A stretch of DNA of 64,000 nt from JAKFEW01 sp036675505 (GCA_036675505.1 JAKFEW010000049.1:5224-69223); one strand, 5' to 3'. Counted from the stretch's first letter, positions 1 through 7,794 are shown. Numbers and translations are program-made. Notes: generated from the letters alone by a model not told the origin.

Positions 1-2
1 AG

Positions 3-545
3 CGCCACATCACCAACCGCCCGGCCATCTACTGGACCGTCGGCCATGCGCTCTTCAACTTCGTCGGCGCGGGCCTCTGGGGCGTCATCCATACGCTCGC
101 TCCGGTCAACGCCTGGACCCATGGCACGCAGATGACGGTGGCGCACGGGCACCTCGCCTTCTTCGGCGCCTTCGCGATGCTGATCATCGCCTGCTGGTAC
201 GTGGCGTTGCCGTCGCTGCAGGGCGTCGAGCACGAGCTCGCCTGGGACCAGGGCCGCGGCATGCGCGCCTTCTGGTGGATGAACATCTCGATGTGCACGA
301 TGACGCTGGTGCTCACAGGTGCGGCGCTCGTCCAGGTATACCTCGAGAGGGTCGTAGGCATGGACTTCATGACCGTGAAGATGCAGTACAACTGGTTCTT
401 CTGGGTCATGCGCCTCGCCACGGGCTTCACCTTCCTGTGGGGCTGCGTCTACCTCTGGCGCGACCTCTGGAAGCTCGCCCCGGCGCGCAGCGAGGGCCTG
501 GGAGGCTCCGCGCCGCACGCCATCCCGGCCTCGCCCGAGGCCTAG
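3..545 (+). CDS. norB: Nitric oxide reductase catalytic subunit NorB, C-terminal part (5' truncated)
   Basis: This is the last 180 residues of a heme-copper-oxidase-superfamily subunit; its 5' end lies outside the window. The segment HGTQMTVAHGHLAFFGAFAM (near residues 40-60 of the visible part) carries the HGxxxxxAHGHLAF(F/Y)GA signature of cNorB, where the histidines bind the high-spin heme side of the active centre. Four to five hydrophobic helices follow, as in the NorB C-terminus. The enzyme reduces 2 NO to N2O in the cytoplasmic membrane. The final helix and short hydrophilic tail match normal NorB termination. A cbb3 CcoN origin is less likely from these motifs. NirK lies 6 kb downstream. 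Confidence 0.88.
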   Translation, partial: RHITNRPAIYWTVGHALFNFVGAGLWGVIHTLAPVNAWTHGTQMTVAHGHLAFFGAFAMLIIACWYVALPSLQGVEHELAWDQGRGMRAFWWMNISMCTMTLVLTGAALVQVYLERVVGMDFMTVKMQYNWFFWVMRLATGFTFLWGCVYLWRDLWKLAPARSEGLGGSAPHAIPASPEA

Positions 546-550
546 CCCTG

Positions 551-585
551 GGTGCCTGCCCGGCCGCCTCGGCCGGGCAGGCACC
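551..585 (+). terminator. Perfect 15-bp inverted repeat after norB
   Basis: Two perfect 15-base arms (551-565 and 571-585) enclose a 5-base loop directly after the norB stop. There is no T-tract. The stem ends about 15 bases before the next small ORF, right ahead of its GGAGG ribosome site. It could be a terminator, an attenuator or an mRNA-stabilising hairpin that sets unequal expression of norB and the following genes. Confidence 0.6.
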
Positions 586-600
586 GCGGAGGACCCACCG

Positions 601-711
601 ATGATCCCGCTCGAACACGCTTACATGCTCGGCTTCACCATCGCCTTCCTGGTCGGGACGCTGGCCGTGGCGCTCTTCGCGCTCGCCCGCATCCACCGCC
701 GCCTCTCGTAA
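601..711 (+). CDS. 36-residue single-helix membrane peptide
   Basis: This tiny ORF starts at ATG 601 and has a ribosome site GCGGAGGA about 9 bases upstream. It encodes 36 residues. A central stretch (about residues 9-29, GFTIAFLVGTLAVALFALA) is one transmembrane helix, followed by a basic tail RIHRRLS, which predicts an N-out, C-in orientation. Its position between norB and a polyferredoxin gene, and its size, recall CcoQ-like or other small accessory subunits of heme-copper enzymes. No family is recognised. The function as a Nor accessory peptide is inference from context. Confidence 0.6.
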   Translation: MIPLEHAYMLGFTIAFLVGTLAVALFALARIHRRLS

Positions 712-741
712 CCGCCCCCCTCGACCCCCTGGAGGTGCGCC

Positions 742-921
742 ATGCACCATTGGATCGTCTTCACCTACATGCTCGCCTGGATGTTCGGCCCGCTGGCCGT
801 CTTCGGGCTCGCGCCGCGCAAGCACCGTGATCCGTACCTCTGGGTCTTCGCGGCGACGCTCCTCGGGCCGCCGGTGGCGCTGGTGTTCGCGGCGCTGCCG
901 CCCCAGCCCGAGGCGGCCTGA
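742..921 (+). CDS. 59-residue two-helix membrane protein
   Basis: ATG 742 follows a CTGGAGGTGCGCC ribosome site. The 59-residue product has two hydrophobic segments (about residues 4-23 and 32-52) separated by a short basic turn (PRKHRDPY), and a Pro-rich end. No known family is recognised. It lies between the 36-residue peptide and the polyferredoxin gene, with a 10-base gap to the latter, so all four genes from norB onward may be co-transcribed. A role as a small NO-reductase or electron-transfer accessory subunit is inferred only from context. Confidence 0.6.
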   Translation: MHHWIVFTYMLAWMFGPLAVFGLAPRKHRDPYLWVFAATLLGPPVALVFAALPPQPEAA

Positions 922-931
922 GGACGGGGCG

Positions 932-1903
932 ATGGGACCCGGCACCGAGGGCTTCGGCCACCGCTACGTGCGGCTGCGGAACCGGGTCCAGCTCGCCGCG
1001 GTCCTCGCCTGGATCGCGCTGCCGCTCACGGGCCTGCTCCGGATCGATCTGCCGCGCCTGCGCGTCATCGTAGCCGGGCACGCCTGGCCCCCGCTGACCG
1101 ATGCGGCGCTGCCGGCCGAAGCGCTGCTGCGGGGCGCCGCGCCGCGCTGGGACGTGATCCTGCCAGCGATCGCCGGCACCGTCCTGCCCGTCCTGGCGGC
1201 CGTGATCGCGTTCGTGCTGCTCGCGCGCCGGTTCGGCCGCGTGCATTGCGGCTTCACCTGCGTGTACGGCGCGCTCGCCGAGCATGGCGAGCGCCTCTTC
1301 CGCTGGGCACGGCGGCCCGGCCCCGGGCGCGGCGCACGCCTGGCCGCGGCCTGGGGGCTCGTGGCGGCCAGCGCCCCCGGCGTGGCGTTCGTGATCGCCT
1401 CGCTCTTCCTCGGGCCGGCCGGCGTCGTGGGCGGGCTCGCCGCCCGTGACCCGGCGGTGTTCATCCCCTTTGGCGTGCTGACGGCGATCGCCCTCGTGAT
1501 GGGCGCCTTCGTGCGGCTGCGGTTCTGCCGCTACGTGTGCGGCGTCGGCCTCGTGCAGACGGTCGCGTGGATGTCGAACGCCAAGGCGCTCGAGGTGGGC
1601 TTCAACCCGACGAACGCGCCGGACGGCAGCCGCGGCTCGCTGCGCGACTGCACGGGCTGCCACGGCTGCCGCGACGTCTGCCCGATCGGCTTCGACCCGC
1701 GCGCGCCCAAGCGCTCGATGCTGGCCTGCTTCCAGTGCGGGCTCTGCCTCGAGCGATGCGAGGACGAGCTCCACCCGCTCGGGAAGGGCGCGGCGATCGG
1801 GTTCCACCTCGCCGAGCCCGACTACCCGTTCGGCCCGCCAGCCGGGAAGCTCCGACCCGCGCCGACGGCCGCCGCGCTCGTGCGAGGCCGCGGCCCGGGT
1901 TGA
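932..1903 (+). CDS. Membrane-bound 4Fe-4S polyferredoxin (NapH/CcoG/NosR-C type)
   Basis: This 323-residue protein starts at ATG 932. It has four to five membrane helices, two short Cys motifs at helix ends (HCGFTC and FCRYVC), and then two ferredoxin clusters near the C-terminus, CTGCHGCRDVCP and CFQCGLCLERC. This layout is that of the NapH/CcoG/NosR C-terminal family, which passes electrons from the quinone pool or assists metal-centre assembly in respiratory oxidases. It lacks the FMN and Ig-like parts of NosR and CcoG. Because it follows norB and two small membrane genes, an electron-transfer or maturation role for the NO reductase is plausible. GTG 827 in the same frame is rejected because it lies inside the preceding gene. 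Confidence 0.78.
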   Translation: MGPGTEGFGHRYVRLRNRVQLAAVLAWIALPLTGLLRIDLPRLRVIVAGHAWPPLTDAALPAEALLRGAAPRWDVILPAIAGTVLPVLAAVIAFVLLARRFGRVHCGFTCVYGALAEHGERLFRWARRPGPGRGARLAAAWGLVAASAPGVAFVIASLFLGPAGVVGGLAARDPAVFIPFGVLTAIALVMGAFVRLRFCRYVCGVGLVQTVAWMSNAKALEVGFNPTNAPDGSRGSLRDCTGCHGCRDVCPIGFDPRAPKRSMLACFQCGLCLERCEDELHPLGKGAAIGFHLAEPDYPFGPPAGKLRPAPTAAALVRGRGPG

Positions 1904-1958
1904 CCCTGCGGGCGTCCGACCCCCATGCTCGATGCGGACCCGCCCGGAGGCCTCGCCC

Positions 1959-3116
1959 ATGCGCACGTTCGCCGTGTACCTCGCCATCGCGCTCAGCTTC
2001 CTGAACCTGTTCGTGCAGATCCCGCTGACGCCGGTATACGCGCGCGAGCTGGCGCCGACCCTGTGGCTCGTGGGGCTGGCCGTCTCGGCCTACTCGATCG
2101 CGAACCTGGCCGGCAACCTCTTCGCGGGCCTGCTGATCGATCGCTGGCCGCGGGCCCCGTTGATCGCGGGTGGCCTGGCGCTGGGCGGCCTCGCGCTCGT
2201 CGCGGCGGGCGCGGGCCCGCGCGACGTCGGGTGGCTGATCGGGTGCCTGGCCTTCAACGGCCTCGCGATGGCCGTCGTGACGCCGGCGGCGTTCACGCTC
2301 ATGCTCGGCCGGACGGACGCGGATCCCCGCGCCCGCGATCTCGCCCGCTCGGGCGCCGCGATCGGCCTGGCGGCTCTGTTCGGGCCGCCGATCGGCGGCG
2401 GCCTCGGCGACCTGCTGGGGACGCCTCTCGCGTTCCAGGTGGCGGGTGGCACGCTGATCGCGGCGGCGATCGGGGCGTGGCCCTTCCTGGAGCGCGATCG
2501 GCCGATCGCGGGGAAAGGACCGGGCCTCGCCGAGCTGCGGGCGATGGCCGTCGCGCCCGGCCTGCGCCTCGCGTACGTCGGCGCGTTCGCCCTGATGGCG
2601 GTCAACGGGGCGCTGGTCTTCCTGCTCCCGCCGGCGGTGCGCGCGATGGGCCTGCCCGGTGCGGTGACGGGGGCGCTCTTCGGTGCCTTCGCGCTGGTGG
2701 CGATCGGCGTGTTCCTGTCGCCCGTGGCGGGCCTCGTCGCGCGCCACGGGGCCCGGCCGGCGATCGCCGCGGGCGCGGCCGCGATCGCCGCGGCGTGCGG
2801 GGCGCTCGCGGTGGTGGGCGCGCTCCCCGCGATGGGCCTCGCGATGGCCGTCTACGGCTTCGGCTTCGGCCTCGTCTACCTGGGCTCCGCCATGGCGCTG
2901 GCGGCGAACGCCCCGGTTGCGCTCCGCGGGTCCGCCACCGGGATCTTCTACGCGGTGTTCTCCCTCGGCGCGGCGCTGGGGCCACTCGTGCTGGCGCGCC
3001 TCGGGTTCGACGGCCCGGCCGGGTTCGCCCTCGCCGCGCTCGTGCCCGCGGGCCTGTCGCTCGTGCTCGCGCTCGCCCTCGCGCTCGGCCCGAGGCGATC
3101 CATGACCGTCCCATGA
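1959..3116 (+). CDS. MFS transporter (DHA1-like, 12 helices)
   Basis: This 385-residue major facilitator protein has 12 predicted helices in two halves. It carries the loop 2-3 motif (LFAGLLIDRWPRAPLIAGG) and a weaker repeat in the second half. ATG 1959 is preferred over ATG 1932 because a GGAGG lies about 9 bases upstream and the protein then begins at the first helix (MRTFAVYLAIALS). The substrate is unknown; drug or metabolite export by proton antiport is usual for the family. It is unlike the two NNP-type nitrate carriers at 15-18 kb. It lies 55 bases after the polyferredoxin gene and could be co-transcribed. Confidence 0.8.
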   Translation: MRTFAVYLAIALSFLNLFVQIPLTPVYARELAPTLWLVGLAVSAYSIANLAGNLFAGLLIDRWPRAPLIAGGLALGGLALVAAGAGPRDVGWLIGCLAFNGLAMAVVTPAAFTLMLGRTDADPRARDLARSGAAIGLAALFGPPIGGGLGDLLGTPLAFQVAGGTLIAAAIGAWPFLERDRPIAGKGPGLAELRAMAVAPGLRLAYVGAFALMAVNGALVFLLPPAVRAMGLPGAVTGALFGAFALVAIGVFLSPVAGLVARHGARPAIAAGAAAIAAACGALAVVGALPAMGLAMAVYGFGFGLVYLGSAMALAANAPVALRGSATGIFYAVFSLGAALGPLVLARLGFDGPAGFALAALVPAGLSLVLALALALGPRRSMTVP

Positions 3117-3188
3117 CCCCCGTCTGGTCGCGCTTCAGCTACAATGCGGCCTGACCGCAATTCGCTCGCCGCCGCCCGGAGGCTCCCC

Positions 3189-3833
3189 ATGGATCCGGAC
3201 CCGATGGCCAAGCCCCGCTGGCGGGGCGTCTCCCACCACATGGCGTTCTACGCCGCCCTGCTCGCGGGCGGTATGTTGGTCGCCGTCGCGCCCGCGCCGC
3301 AGGCGCGCCTGGCTGTGGCCATCTACGCCGCCACGCTGGTCGCACTCTTCGGCGTGAGCGCGCTCTACCACTGCGTGAACTGGAGCGTGGCGGCCCGCCG
3401 CGTCATGAAGCGCTTCGACCATGCGGCGATCTTCCTTTTCATCGCGGGCTCGTACACGCCGATTTGCGTGCTCGCGCTCGGTGAGCCTGGACGGCCGATC
3501 CTGGTGGCGGCCTGGGCCGGCGCGGCGCTGGGCGTGGCGCGCGCGGTGTTCTGGCCGGGCGCGCCGAAGGCCGTGGCGGCGGCGCTCTACCTCCTGCTCG
3601 GCTGGCTGGTCGTCGCCGAACTGCCGGCGCTCGCGGCGGCGATCGGGGCCAGCGCGATGATCGCCCTGGCTACAGGCGGAATGATCTACAGCGTCGGTGC
3701 ACTCATCTACGCGCTCCGACGCCCTGATCCGCTGCCGGCGGTGTTTGGCTATCACGAGGTCTTCCACGCGTTGGTGATCGTGGCCTGCGGGCTCCACTTC
3801 GGGGTGATCGCCCGGCTCGTCGTCAATCAGTAG
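3189..3833 (+). CDS. Hemolysin III / TrhA (PAQR-like) membrane protein
   Basis: This 214-residue protein has seven hydrophobic helices and the family's conserved zinc-site elements: SALYHCVNW after helix 2, FDHAAIFLFIAGSYTP in helix 3, and HEVFHALVIVACGLHF near the C-terminus. The family affects membrane energetics and fluidity; the name hemolysin III is historical. ATG 3189 is chosen because a CGGAGG sits about 8 bases upstream. The ORF could start at ATG 3144, but the extra 15 residues are polar and lack a ribosome site. Confidence 0.85.
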   Translation: MDPDPMAKPRWRGVSHHMAFYAALLAGGMLVAVAPAPQARLAVAIYAATLVALFGVSALYHCVNWSVAARRVMKRFDHAAIFLFIAGSYTPICVLALGEPGRPILVAAWAGAALGVARAVFWPGAPKAVAAALYLLLGWLVVAELPALAAAIGASAMIALATGGMIYSVGALIYALRRPDPLPAVFGYHEVFHALVIVACGLHFGVIARLVVNQ

Positions 3834-3903
3834 TTTACCACCGACCGATACCGGGCGACAGCGTTATCGGCCGGGTATAAATGCAGACAGTTTGACTTGT
3901 GAT

Positions 3904-3935
3904 GCAAGTAAGTTGATTTGATTAATCAAGCTTGC
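3904..3935. promoter_or_regulatory. Nested AT-rich dyad upstream of the CZB gene
   Basis: A perfect 12-bp palindrome TTGATTAATCAA (3918-3929) lies inside outer arms GCAAG (3904-3908) and CTTGC (3931-3935). The core resembles an FNR/DNR site (TTGAT-N4-ATCAA), but the gap between half-sites is 2 or 7 bases, not 4. It lies 53 bases before the CZB start codon in an unusually AT-rich stretch. An operator role is inferred. Confidence 0.45.
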
Positions 3936-3987
3936 GTCTATCAACGGCTGAGTTTTAATGTGGCAAGATGCCAATGAAGGTGAAACG

Positions 3988-4347
3988 ATGGCGACAATCG
4001 ATTTTAGTGAAGCGATCAAGGCCCATGTGCAGTGGAAGATTAGATTGGGGCTTGTTGTCAACGGTGTTGAGAAGATCGATGAAGCGACCACGCGTCGTGA
4101 CGACGTTTGTGCACTCGGATGTTGGATTCATGGCAATGGGCGCAATCACATGGGCCTCAAGGAGTACCAGGCCCTCCTGGAAGATCATGCGAAGTTCCAC
4201 CAGGCGGCAGCGGAAGTCATCAAGGTCGCCGCATCAGGTGACGTCAGCGCGGCGAAGCTGATGTTGGACGCGGATACGGAGTACTCAAACACTTCGTCGA
4301 AGGTCGTTATGGCGATCAGGCGCTTGCGAACGGCGATTGGTGAATGA
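3988..4347 (+). CDS. Orphan CZB (chemoreceptor zinc-binding) domain protein
   Basis: This 119-residue protein consists almost only of a CZB domain. The proposed Zn ligands His13, Cys41 (in CALGCW), His67 and His71 (HAKFH) are all present in the usual spacing. CZB domains bind zinc through a redox-sensitive Cys and usually sit at the end of chemoreceptors or diguanylate cyclases; stand-alone forms exist. Start ATG 3988 has a GAAGGTGA ribosome site; ATG 3958 lacks one. The first 130 bases and the upstream 150 bases are clearly lower in GC than every neighbour, suggesting transfer or relaxed composition. A partner receptor is not encoded in the window. The likely role is sensing zinc or oxidant. 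Confidence 0.82.
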   Translation: MATIDFSEAIKAHVQWKIRLGLVVNGVEKIDEATTRRDDVCALGCWIHGNGRNHMGLKEYQALLEDHAKFHQAAAEVIKVAASGDVSAAKLMLDADTEYSNTSSKVVMAIRRLRTAIGE

Positions 4348-4418
4348 ACGTGCACCCGCTTTCCGGCGATGCCGTCGGCGAGAGATCGATCGGCTGATCC
4401 CCCCGGGGACGGTGGAGA

Positions 4419-4970
4419 TTACTCCGGATCCGGCGGCAGCGAGCGATCCAGGTGGATGACCGGATGGTGGTCCAGGCAGCGCTCGGCGATCGCGAACTCC
4501 GCCTCCGTGCCGTGCACCGCGAGCAGGTACCACCCGTCCTCGAGCGCCTGGTGGTAGAGCGCGCGGTGGCGCTCGACGTGCGCTTCGTCGAAGATCGCGC
4601 CGAGCAGCGTGCCGATCCCGGCGCCCGCGGCGGTGGCGGCGAGCGCCTCCGCCACGATGGTCGCCGCGCCGCCTGCGACCACGAACGGCCCGACGCCGGG
4701 CACGAAGAGCAGCGCCGCGCCGCTCAGGAGCCCTGCGTAGGCGCCGAGCAGGCCGCCCAGCAGCTCGTCGACGACCGGCGGATCCAGCGACTCGGCCAGC
4801 GTGTCCGCGGTGTCGAAGCCGCTCGAGCCGTCCTTGCCGAGCACGGCGATCGTGGCGGCCGGCAGCCCGGCCGCCAACAGGTCCTCGAGCGCGCGGGCGA
4901 GCGCGGTCATATCGGGCAGGATGGCGACCAGCCCATAGGTCCGCGGGGTGGTGGGCGTCTCGGTGCTCAT
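4419..4970 (-). CDS. Glycine-zipper stress protein, GS17M/DUF1269-like
   Basis: This 183-residue protein has a beta-alpha-beta N-terminal part (VAILPDMTALARALEDLLAAG, typical of general-stress-protein-17M folds). A central Gly/Ala-rich hydrophobic hairpin spans about residues 68-125 (GGLLGAYAGLLSGAAL, then GAGIGTLLGA), and a second beta-alpha unit (YLLAVHGTEAEFAIAERCL) follows. It has the same architecture as the protein at 46645-47145, so the two are distant paralogues. It is the last gene of the nirK-SCO-nirV series with a 12-base gap. Function is unknown; a membrane-associated stress role is inferred. Confidence 0.65.
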   Translation of the reverse strand: MSTETPTTPRTYGLVAILPDMTALARALEDLLAAGLPAATIAVLGKDGSSGFDTADTLAESLDPPVVDELLGGLLGAYAGLLSGAALLFVPGVGPFVVAGGAATIVAEALAATAAGAGIGTLLGAIFDEAHVERHRALYHQALEDGWYLLAVHGTEAEFAIAERCLDHHPVIHLDRSLPPDPE

Positions 4971-4982
4971 GGAGGGCTCCTT

Positions 4983-5675
4983 TCAGCGCGCGCAGCGGAA
5001 GCCGCGGAAGCGCATGGGTTGGTCGCGGCGGGAGGCCGATCGGACGGCGGCGCGCAGGAACCAGGCGTAGCTGCCGTTGTCGTTCGACACGTTGCCGCAG
5101 CCGAGGTTGTCGGTGCCCGAGTTGGGGTCGCGGAGGTCCTTGCGCGCGTAGTTGCCACGCAGGTCGTCGACCCACTCCCAGACGTTGCCATGCATGTCGA
5201 ACACGCCATAGCTGTTCGGCTGACCCTGGCCGACGGCCTTGGGCAGCTTCTTGGCGCCGCCGTACCAGGTCATCTCGGCCGCCTCCTCCGGCTGGAGCTT
5301 GTTGGGCTCGCGCCGGTGGCCGCCCGCGGCCACGTACTCCCACTCGAGCTCGGTGGGCAGGCGCCGGCCGATCGCCGTCGCATAGGCCTTGGCGTCGTCC
5401 CAGGTCACGTAGGTCACCGGGGCCTGCTCGGGGTATTGATCCGCGTGTTCGGCGATCGTCGGCGTCCAGTGCGGCGTCCGGCCGAGGACGAGCTTGTACT
5501 GCTTCCACGTCACGGGCGTGCGCTCGATCGCGAACGCGTCGACGTGGAGCTTGAGCCCGTCGTTCGAGCCCGGGTGGATGAAGTCGCCGCCTGGCACGGC
5601 GACGAGCGGCGTCGCCGTGAAGCCGGCCGGGAGCGCCAGCGCGGCGACGAGCAAGAGCGGGATCAGGCCGTGCAT
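4983..5675 (-). CDS. nirV: NirV-like formylglycine-generating-enzyme (SUMF1) family protein
   Basis: This 230-residue exported protein begins with a signal peptide (MHGLIPLLLVAALALPAGF). An FGE-sulfatase (SUMF1) domain follows: VPGGDF, TPVTWKQY, PVTYVTWDDAKAYATAIGRRLPTE, EWEYVAAGG, DMHGNVWEWVDD, and the terminal FRGFRCAR. NirV proteins with this domain are classically encoded next to copper nitrite reductase, and this gene lies one base after the SCO gene of the nirK operon. The biochemical role of NirV is not settled. True FGE catalytic Cys pairs are not evident. The domain call is firm and the nirV name rests on context. Confidence 0.82.
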   Translation of the reverse strand: MHGLIPLLLVAALALPAGFTATPLVAVPGGDFIHPGSNDGLKLHVDAFAIERTPVTWKQYKLVLGRTPHWTPTIAEHADQYPEQAPVTYVTWDDAKAYATAIGRRLPTELEWEYVAAGGHRREPNKLQPEEAAEMTWYGGAKKLPKAVGQGQPNSYGVFDMHGNVWEWVDDLRGNYARKDLRDPNSGTDNLGCGNVSNDNGSYAWFLRAAVRSASRRDQPMRFRGFRCAR

Positions 5676-5676
5676 C

Positions 5677-6279
5677 TCAACCCCCCGCGAGGTCCTTCAC
5701 GATCACGGCGATGCGTTCGATGTCCGGTCGCAGGCCGTAGAAGTGGTGCAGGATGCGGCCCTGGCCGTCCATGACGGCGGTCAGCGTGGTGTGCTGGTAG
5801 CCGCCGTTGCGGTCGGGCTTGTAGTCGAACTTGAAGGCCGTGAAGACGCGCGCGAGCGTCTGCGGCTCCCCCGTCATCAGGTAGTGGTGGTCGCCGCGCA
5901 GCTCGAAGTTCTCGGCGTACTCGGCCAGCCGCGGCACGGTGTCGCGGGCGTGGTCGAAGCTGATCGCGCCGAAGCCCACCTTCTGGCGGACGGCCGCCGG
6001 CAGCGCGGACGCAACGTCCGCGACGTTGTAGATCATCGTGGGGCAGACGTCCGGGCAATGGCCGTAGAAGAACGTGAGCACCCACGGCCGGCCGTCGGGC
6101 AGGCTGACCGACCGGCCGCGGTGGTCGACCAGGGCGGCGGCCGCGAGCACGGCCGTGGTCGCCGCCGCTGCGGGCGGGGCCAGCGCCGCCTTGCAGCAGT
6201 CGTCGGCCGCGGCGACGGGGCCTACGGGGGCTGCGATCGCAGCCCCCAGGACCACCCCGGCGAAGACCCAGCGTCGCAT
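5677..6279 (-). CDS. SCO1/SenC copper chaperone
   Basis: This 200-residue protein has an N-terminal signal segment, an unusual DDCCK motif at residues 26-30, and a thioredoxin-like SCO domain. The copper-binding CPDVC is at Cys75/Cys79 and the distal His lies in GGYQHTT. SCO proteins insert copper into cuproenzymes or reduce their Cys ligands at the outer face of the membrane. The start codon overlaps the nirK stop (ATGA), so translation is coupled. Delivery of copper to NirK is the natural inference. Confidence 0.88.
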   Translation of the reverse strand: MRRWVFAGVVLGAAIAAPVGPVAAADDCCKAALAPPAAAATTAVLAAAALVDHRGRSVSLPDGRPWVLTFFYGHCPDVCPTMIYNVADVASALPAAVRQKVGFGAISFDHARDTVPRLAEYAENFELRGDHHYLMTGEPQTLARVFTAFKFDYKPDRNGGYQHTTLTAVMDGQGRILHHFYGLRPDIERIAVIVKDLAGG

Positions 6280-7664
6280 CAGCGCAGCGCCTCCAGCGCG
6301 TCGATGATCTGCTTGCGCTTGTCGTTCTCGCGCACGCGGTAGGTCATCATCGTGTTGGGCTTGACCTGGGTGGGATCGCGCAGGAACTCGTCGAGGGACG
6401 CCCGGTCCCACTTCGTGTAAGGCACGCCGCTCATCTTGGGCTTCGCGCCGAACAGGCCGTAGAGCGGCGGGCCGACGATCGTCTTGCGCTGCGGGCTGAT
6501 GTCGTGGCAGGTCTTGCAGCCCGAGAGCAGCTGGGCCTGGTGCGCCGTGATCCGCCCCGCGGGGGCCTCGGCCGGCTTGTCGCCGATCGGCTTCTTGCTC
6601 ACGAAGTTGAAGATGTCCGGCCGCGGCTTGCCGGCCACGCTCACGACGCCGACGCCGCCCTTGCTGAACGCGCGGCCGAGCGAGTGATCGACGAGCAGGA
6701 ACTCGCCGGGTGCCTCGAAGACCGTATCCACCATCGCCGCGGCACCCGCCGGGATCGTGGTGTTCTGGATGTTCAGGCGCGGCGGCGAGTCCAGGCTGCC
6801 TTCGTGGTAGACCTCCTCGAGGTGGTCGCCGATGATGTGGAACGAGCTGACCAGATTGAGGCCCGCGTTGCCGACGTAGAAGCGGCACTTCTCGCCGGTG
6901 TTCGCCTTGAGGGCGCTGGCGCCGGTGAGCGCCCCGACCCGGCCGTTCCAGAGGACGAAGTCCGGGTTCTCCGCGAGCATCTTGTCGAAGGAGAACTCGT
7001 AGACGTCGGACGGATGCATGTCCGGTCGGTTCCCCCCGGAGTAGTTGGGCGTGAGGGAATGGCCCGAGTTCGAGGTCTTGTGGGTGTAGAACTCGGACTG
7101 CATGATGTAGAACTCGCGATCCACCTTGGACATGCCCTTCTCGGGCTCGACGAGGCACAGGCCGAACATCCCGTTCGAGACGTGCATCGGCACCGGCGCG
7201 GTGGCGCAGTGGTAGACGTAGAGGCCGCTCTTGAGCGCCTTCCACTCGAACGTGGCCTCCTCGCCGGGGCTGATCAAGGTGACCTTGGCGCCGCCGCCCG
7301 GCCCCGTGACCGAGTGCAGGTCGATGTTGTGCGGCACCATGTTCGACGTGCGGTTGATCAGCTTGAAGACGACCGTGTCGCCCTGGCGCACGCGCACGAA
7401 CTTGCCGGGCACGTTGCCGCCGTAGGTCCACAGGGTGTACTTCACGCCGTCGGCGATCTCGTTGATGATCTCGATGACCTCGAGGTCGACGAACACGCGC
7501 GCCGGCGTCCGCCGCTGGATGGGGGGCGGCACCGCGGGCGCGTCGGTGAGCACCGCGCGCTCGGTGGGCAGGCTCGGTTGGCCATATGAGGGCGCCGTCG
7601 AGACCACGCCGACGGCGGTCGTCGCCGCGAGCGCGGCAACGACCCCGGTCCATTTGCTGGACAT
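6279..7664 (-). CDS. nirK: Copper nitrite reductase NirK with C-terminal cytochrome c domain
   Basis: This 461-residue protein reduces nitrite to NO in the periplasm. Residues 1-29 form a signal peptide. Two cupredoxin domains follow, with type-1 Cu ligands His112, Cys153, His161 and Met166, type-2 ligands His117, His152 and His327, and catalytic Asp115 and His276. A third domain (about residues 375-461) is a class I cytochrome c with CKTCH (Cys383, Cys386, His387) and a Met ligand near 439-440. Such heme-tethered three-domain NirK enzymes are known (for example in Ralstonia), and the heme domain supplies electrons directly. The gene is the first of nirK-SCO-nirV-stress protein. Start ATG 7664 gives a proper signal peptide. 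Confidence 0.95.
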   Translation of the reverse strand: MSSKWTGVVAALAATTAVGVVSTAPSYGQPSLPTERAVLTDAPAVPPPIQRRTPARVFVDLEVIEIINEIADGVKYTLWTYGGNVPGKFVRVRQGDTVVFKLINRTSNMVPHNIDLHSVTGPGGGAKVTLISPGEEATFEWKALKSGLYVYHCATAPVPMHVSNGMFGLCLVEPEKGMSKVDREFYIMQSEFYTHKTSNSGHSLTPNYSGGNRPDMHPSDVYEFSFDKMLAENPDFVLWNGRVGALTGASALKANTGEKCRFYVGNAGLNLVSSFHIIGDHLEEVYHEGSLDSPPRLNIQNTTIPAGAAAMVDTVFEAPGEFLLVDHSLGRAFSKGGVGVVSVAGKPRPDIFNFVSKKPIGDKPAEAPAGRITAHQAQLLSGCKTCHDISPQRKTIVGPPLYGLFGAKPKMSGVPYTKWDRASLDEFLRDPTQVKPNTMMTYRVRENDKRKQIIDALEALR

Positions 7665-7755
7665 AGGGACTCCATTTCTATGCGGGCCGGCGCCTCACGC
7701 TAAGGGGCATCGCAGCGCACATACGGGGGGTTGGGGATAGCTTGGTGGCGAGAAC

Positions 7756-7792
7756 CACGGTACACCGTGCGAGGTCGTCCGTCGTGCGAGGT
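7756..7792. promoter_or_regulatory. Dyad and direct repeats upstream of nirK
   Basis: Between nirK and the receiver gene, an inverted repeat CACGGT-AC-ACCGTG (7756-7769) overlaps the first of two direct repeats CGTGCGAGGT (7766-7775 and 7783-7792, 17-bp pitch). They lie 92-128 bases upstream of the nirK start. No canonical FNR/NNR box (TTGAT-N4-ATCAA) is visible. A regulator-binding role is inferred. The same 130-base gap also holds the end of the convergently placed upstream transcript. Confidence 0.4.
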
Positions 7793-7794
7793 AA

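Noticed and set aside
1..545. cbb3 oxidase subunit CcoN instead of NorB
   Set aside because: The HGTQxxxAHGHLAFFGA signature and C-terminal helices fit NorB; no ccoO or ccoP follows.
3918..3929. FNR/DNR box TTGAT-N4-ATCAA upstream of the CZB gene
   Set aside because: The half-sites are separated by 2 or 7 bases instead of 4. It is kept only as a palindrome.
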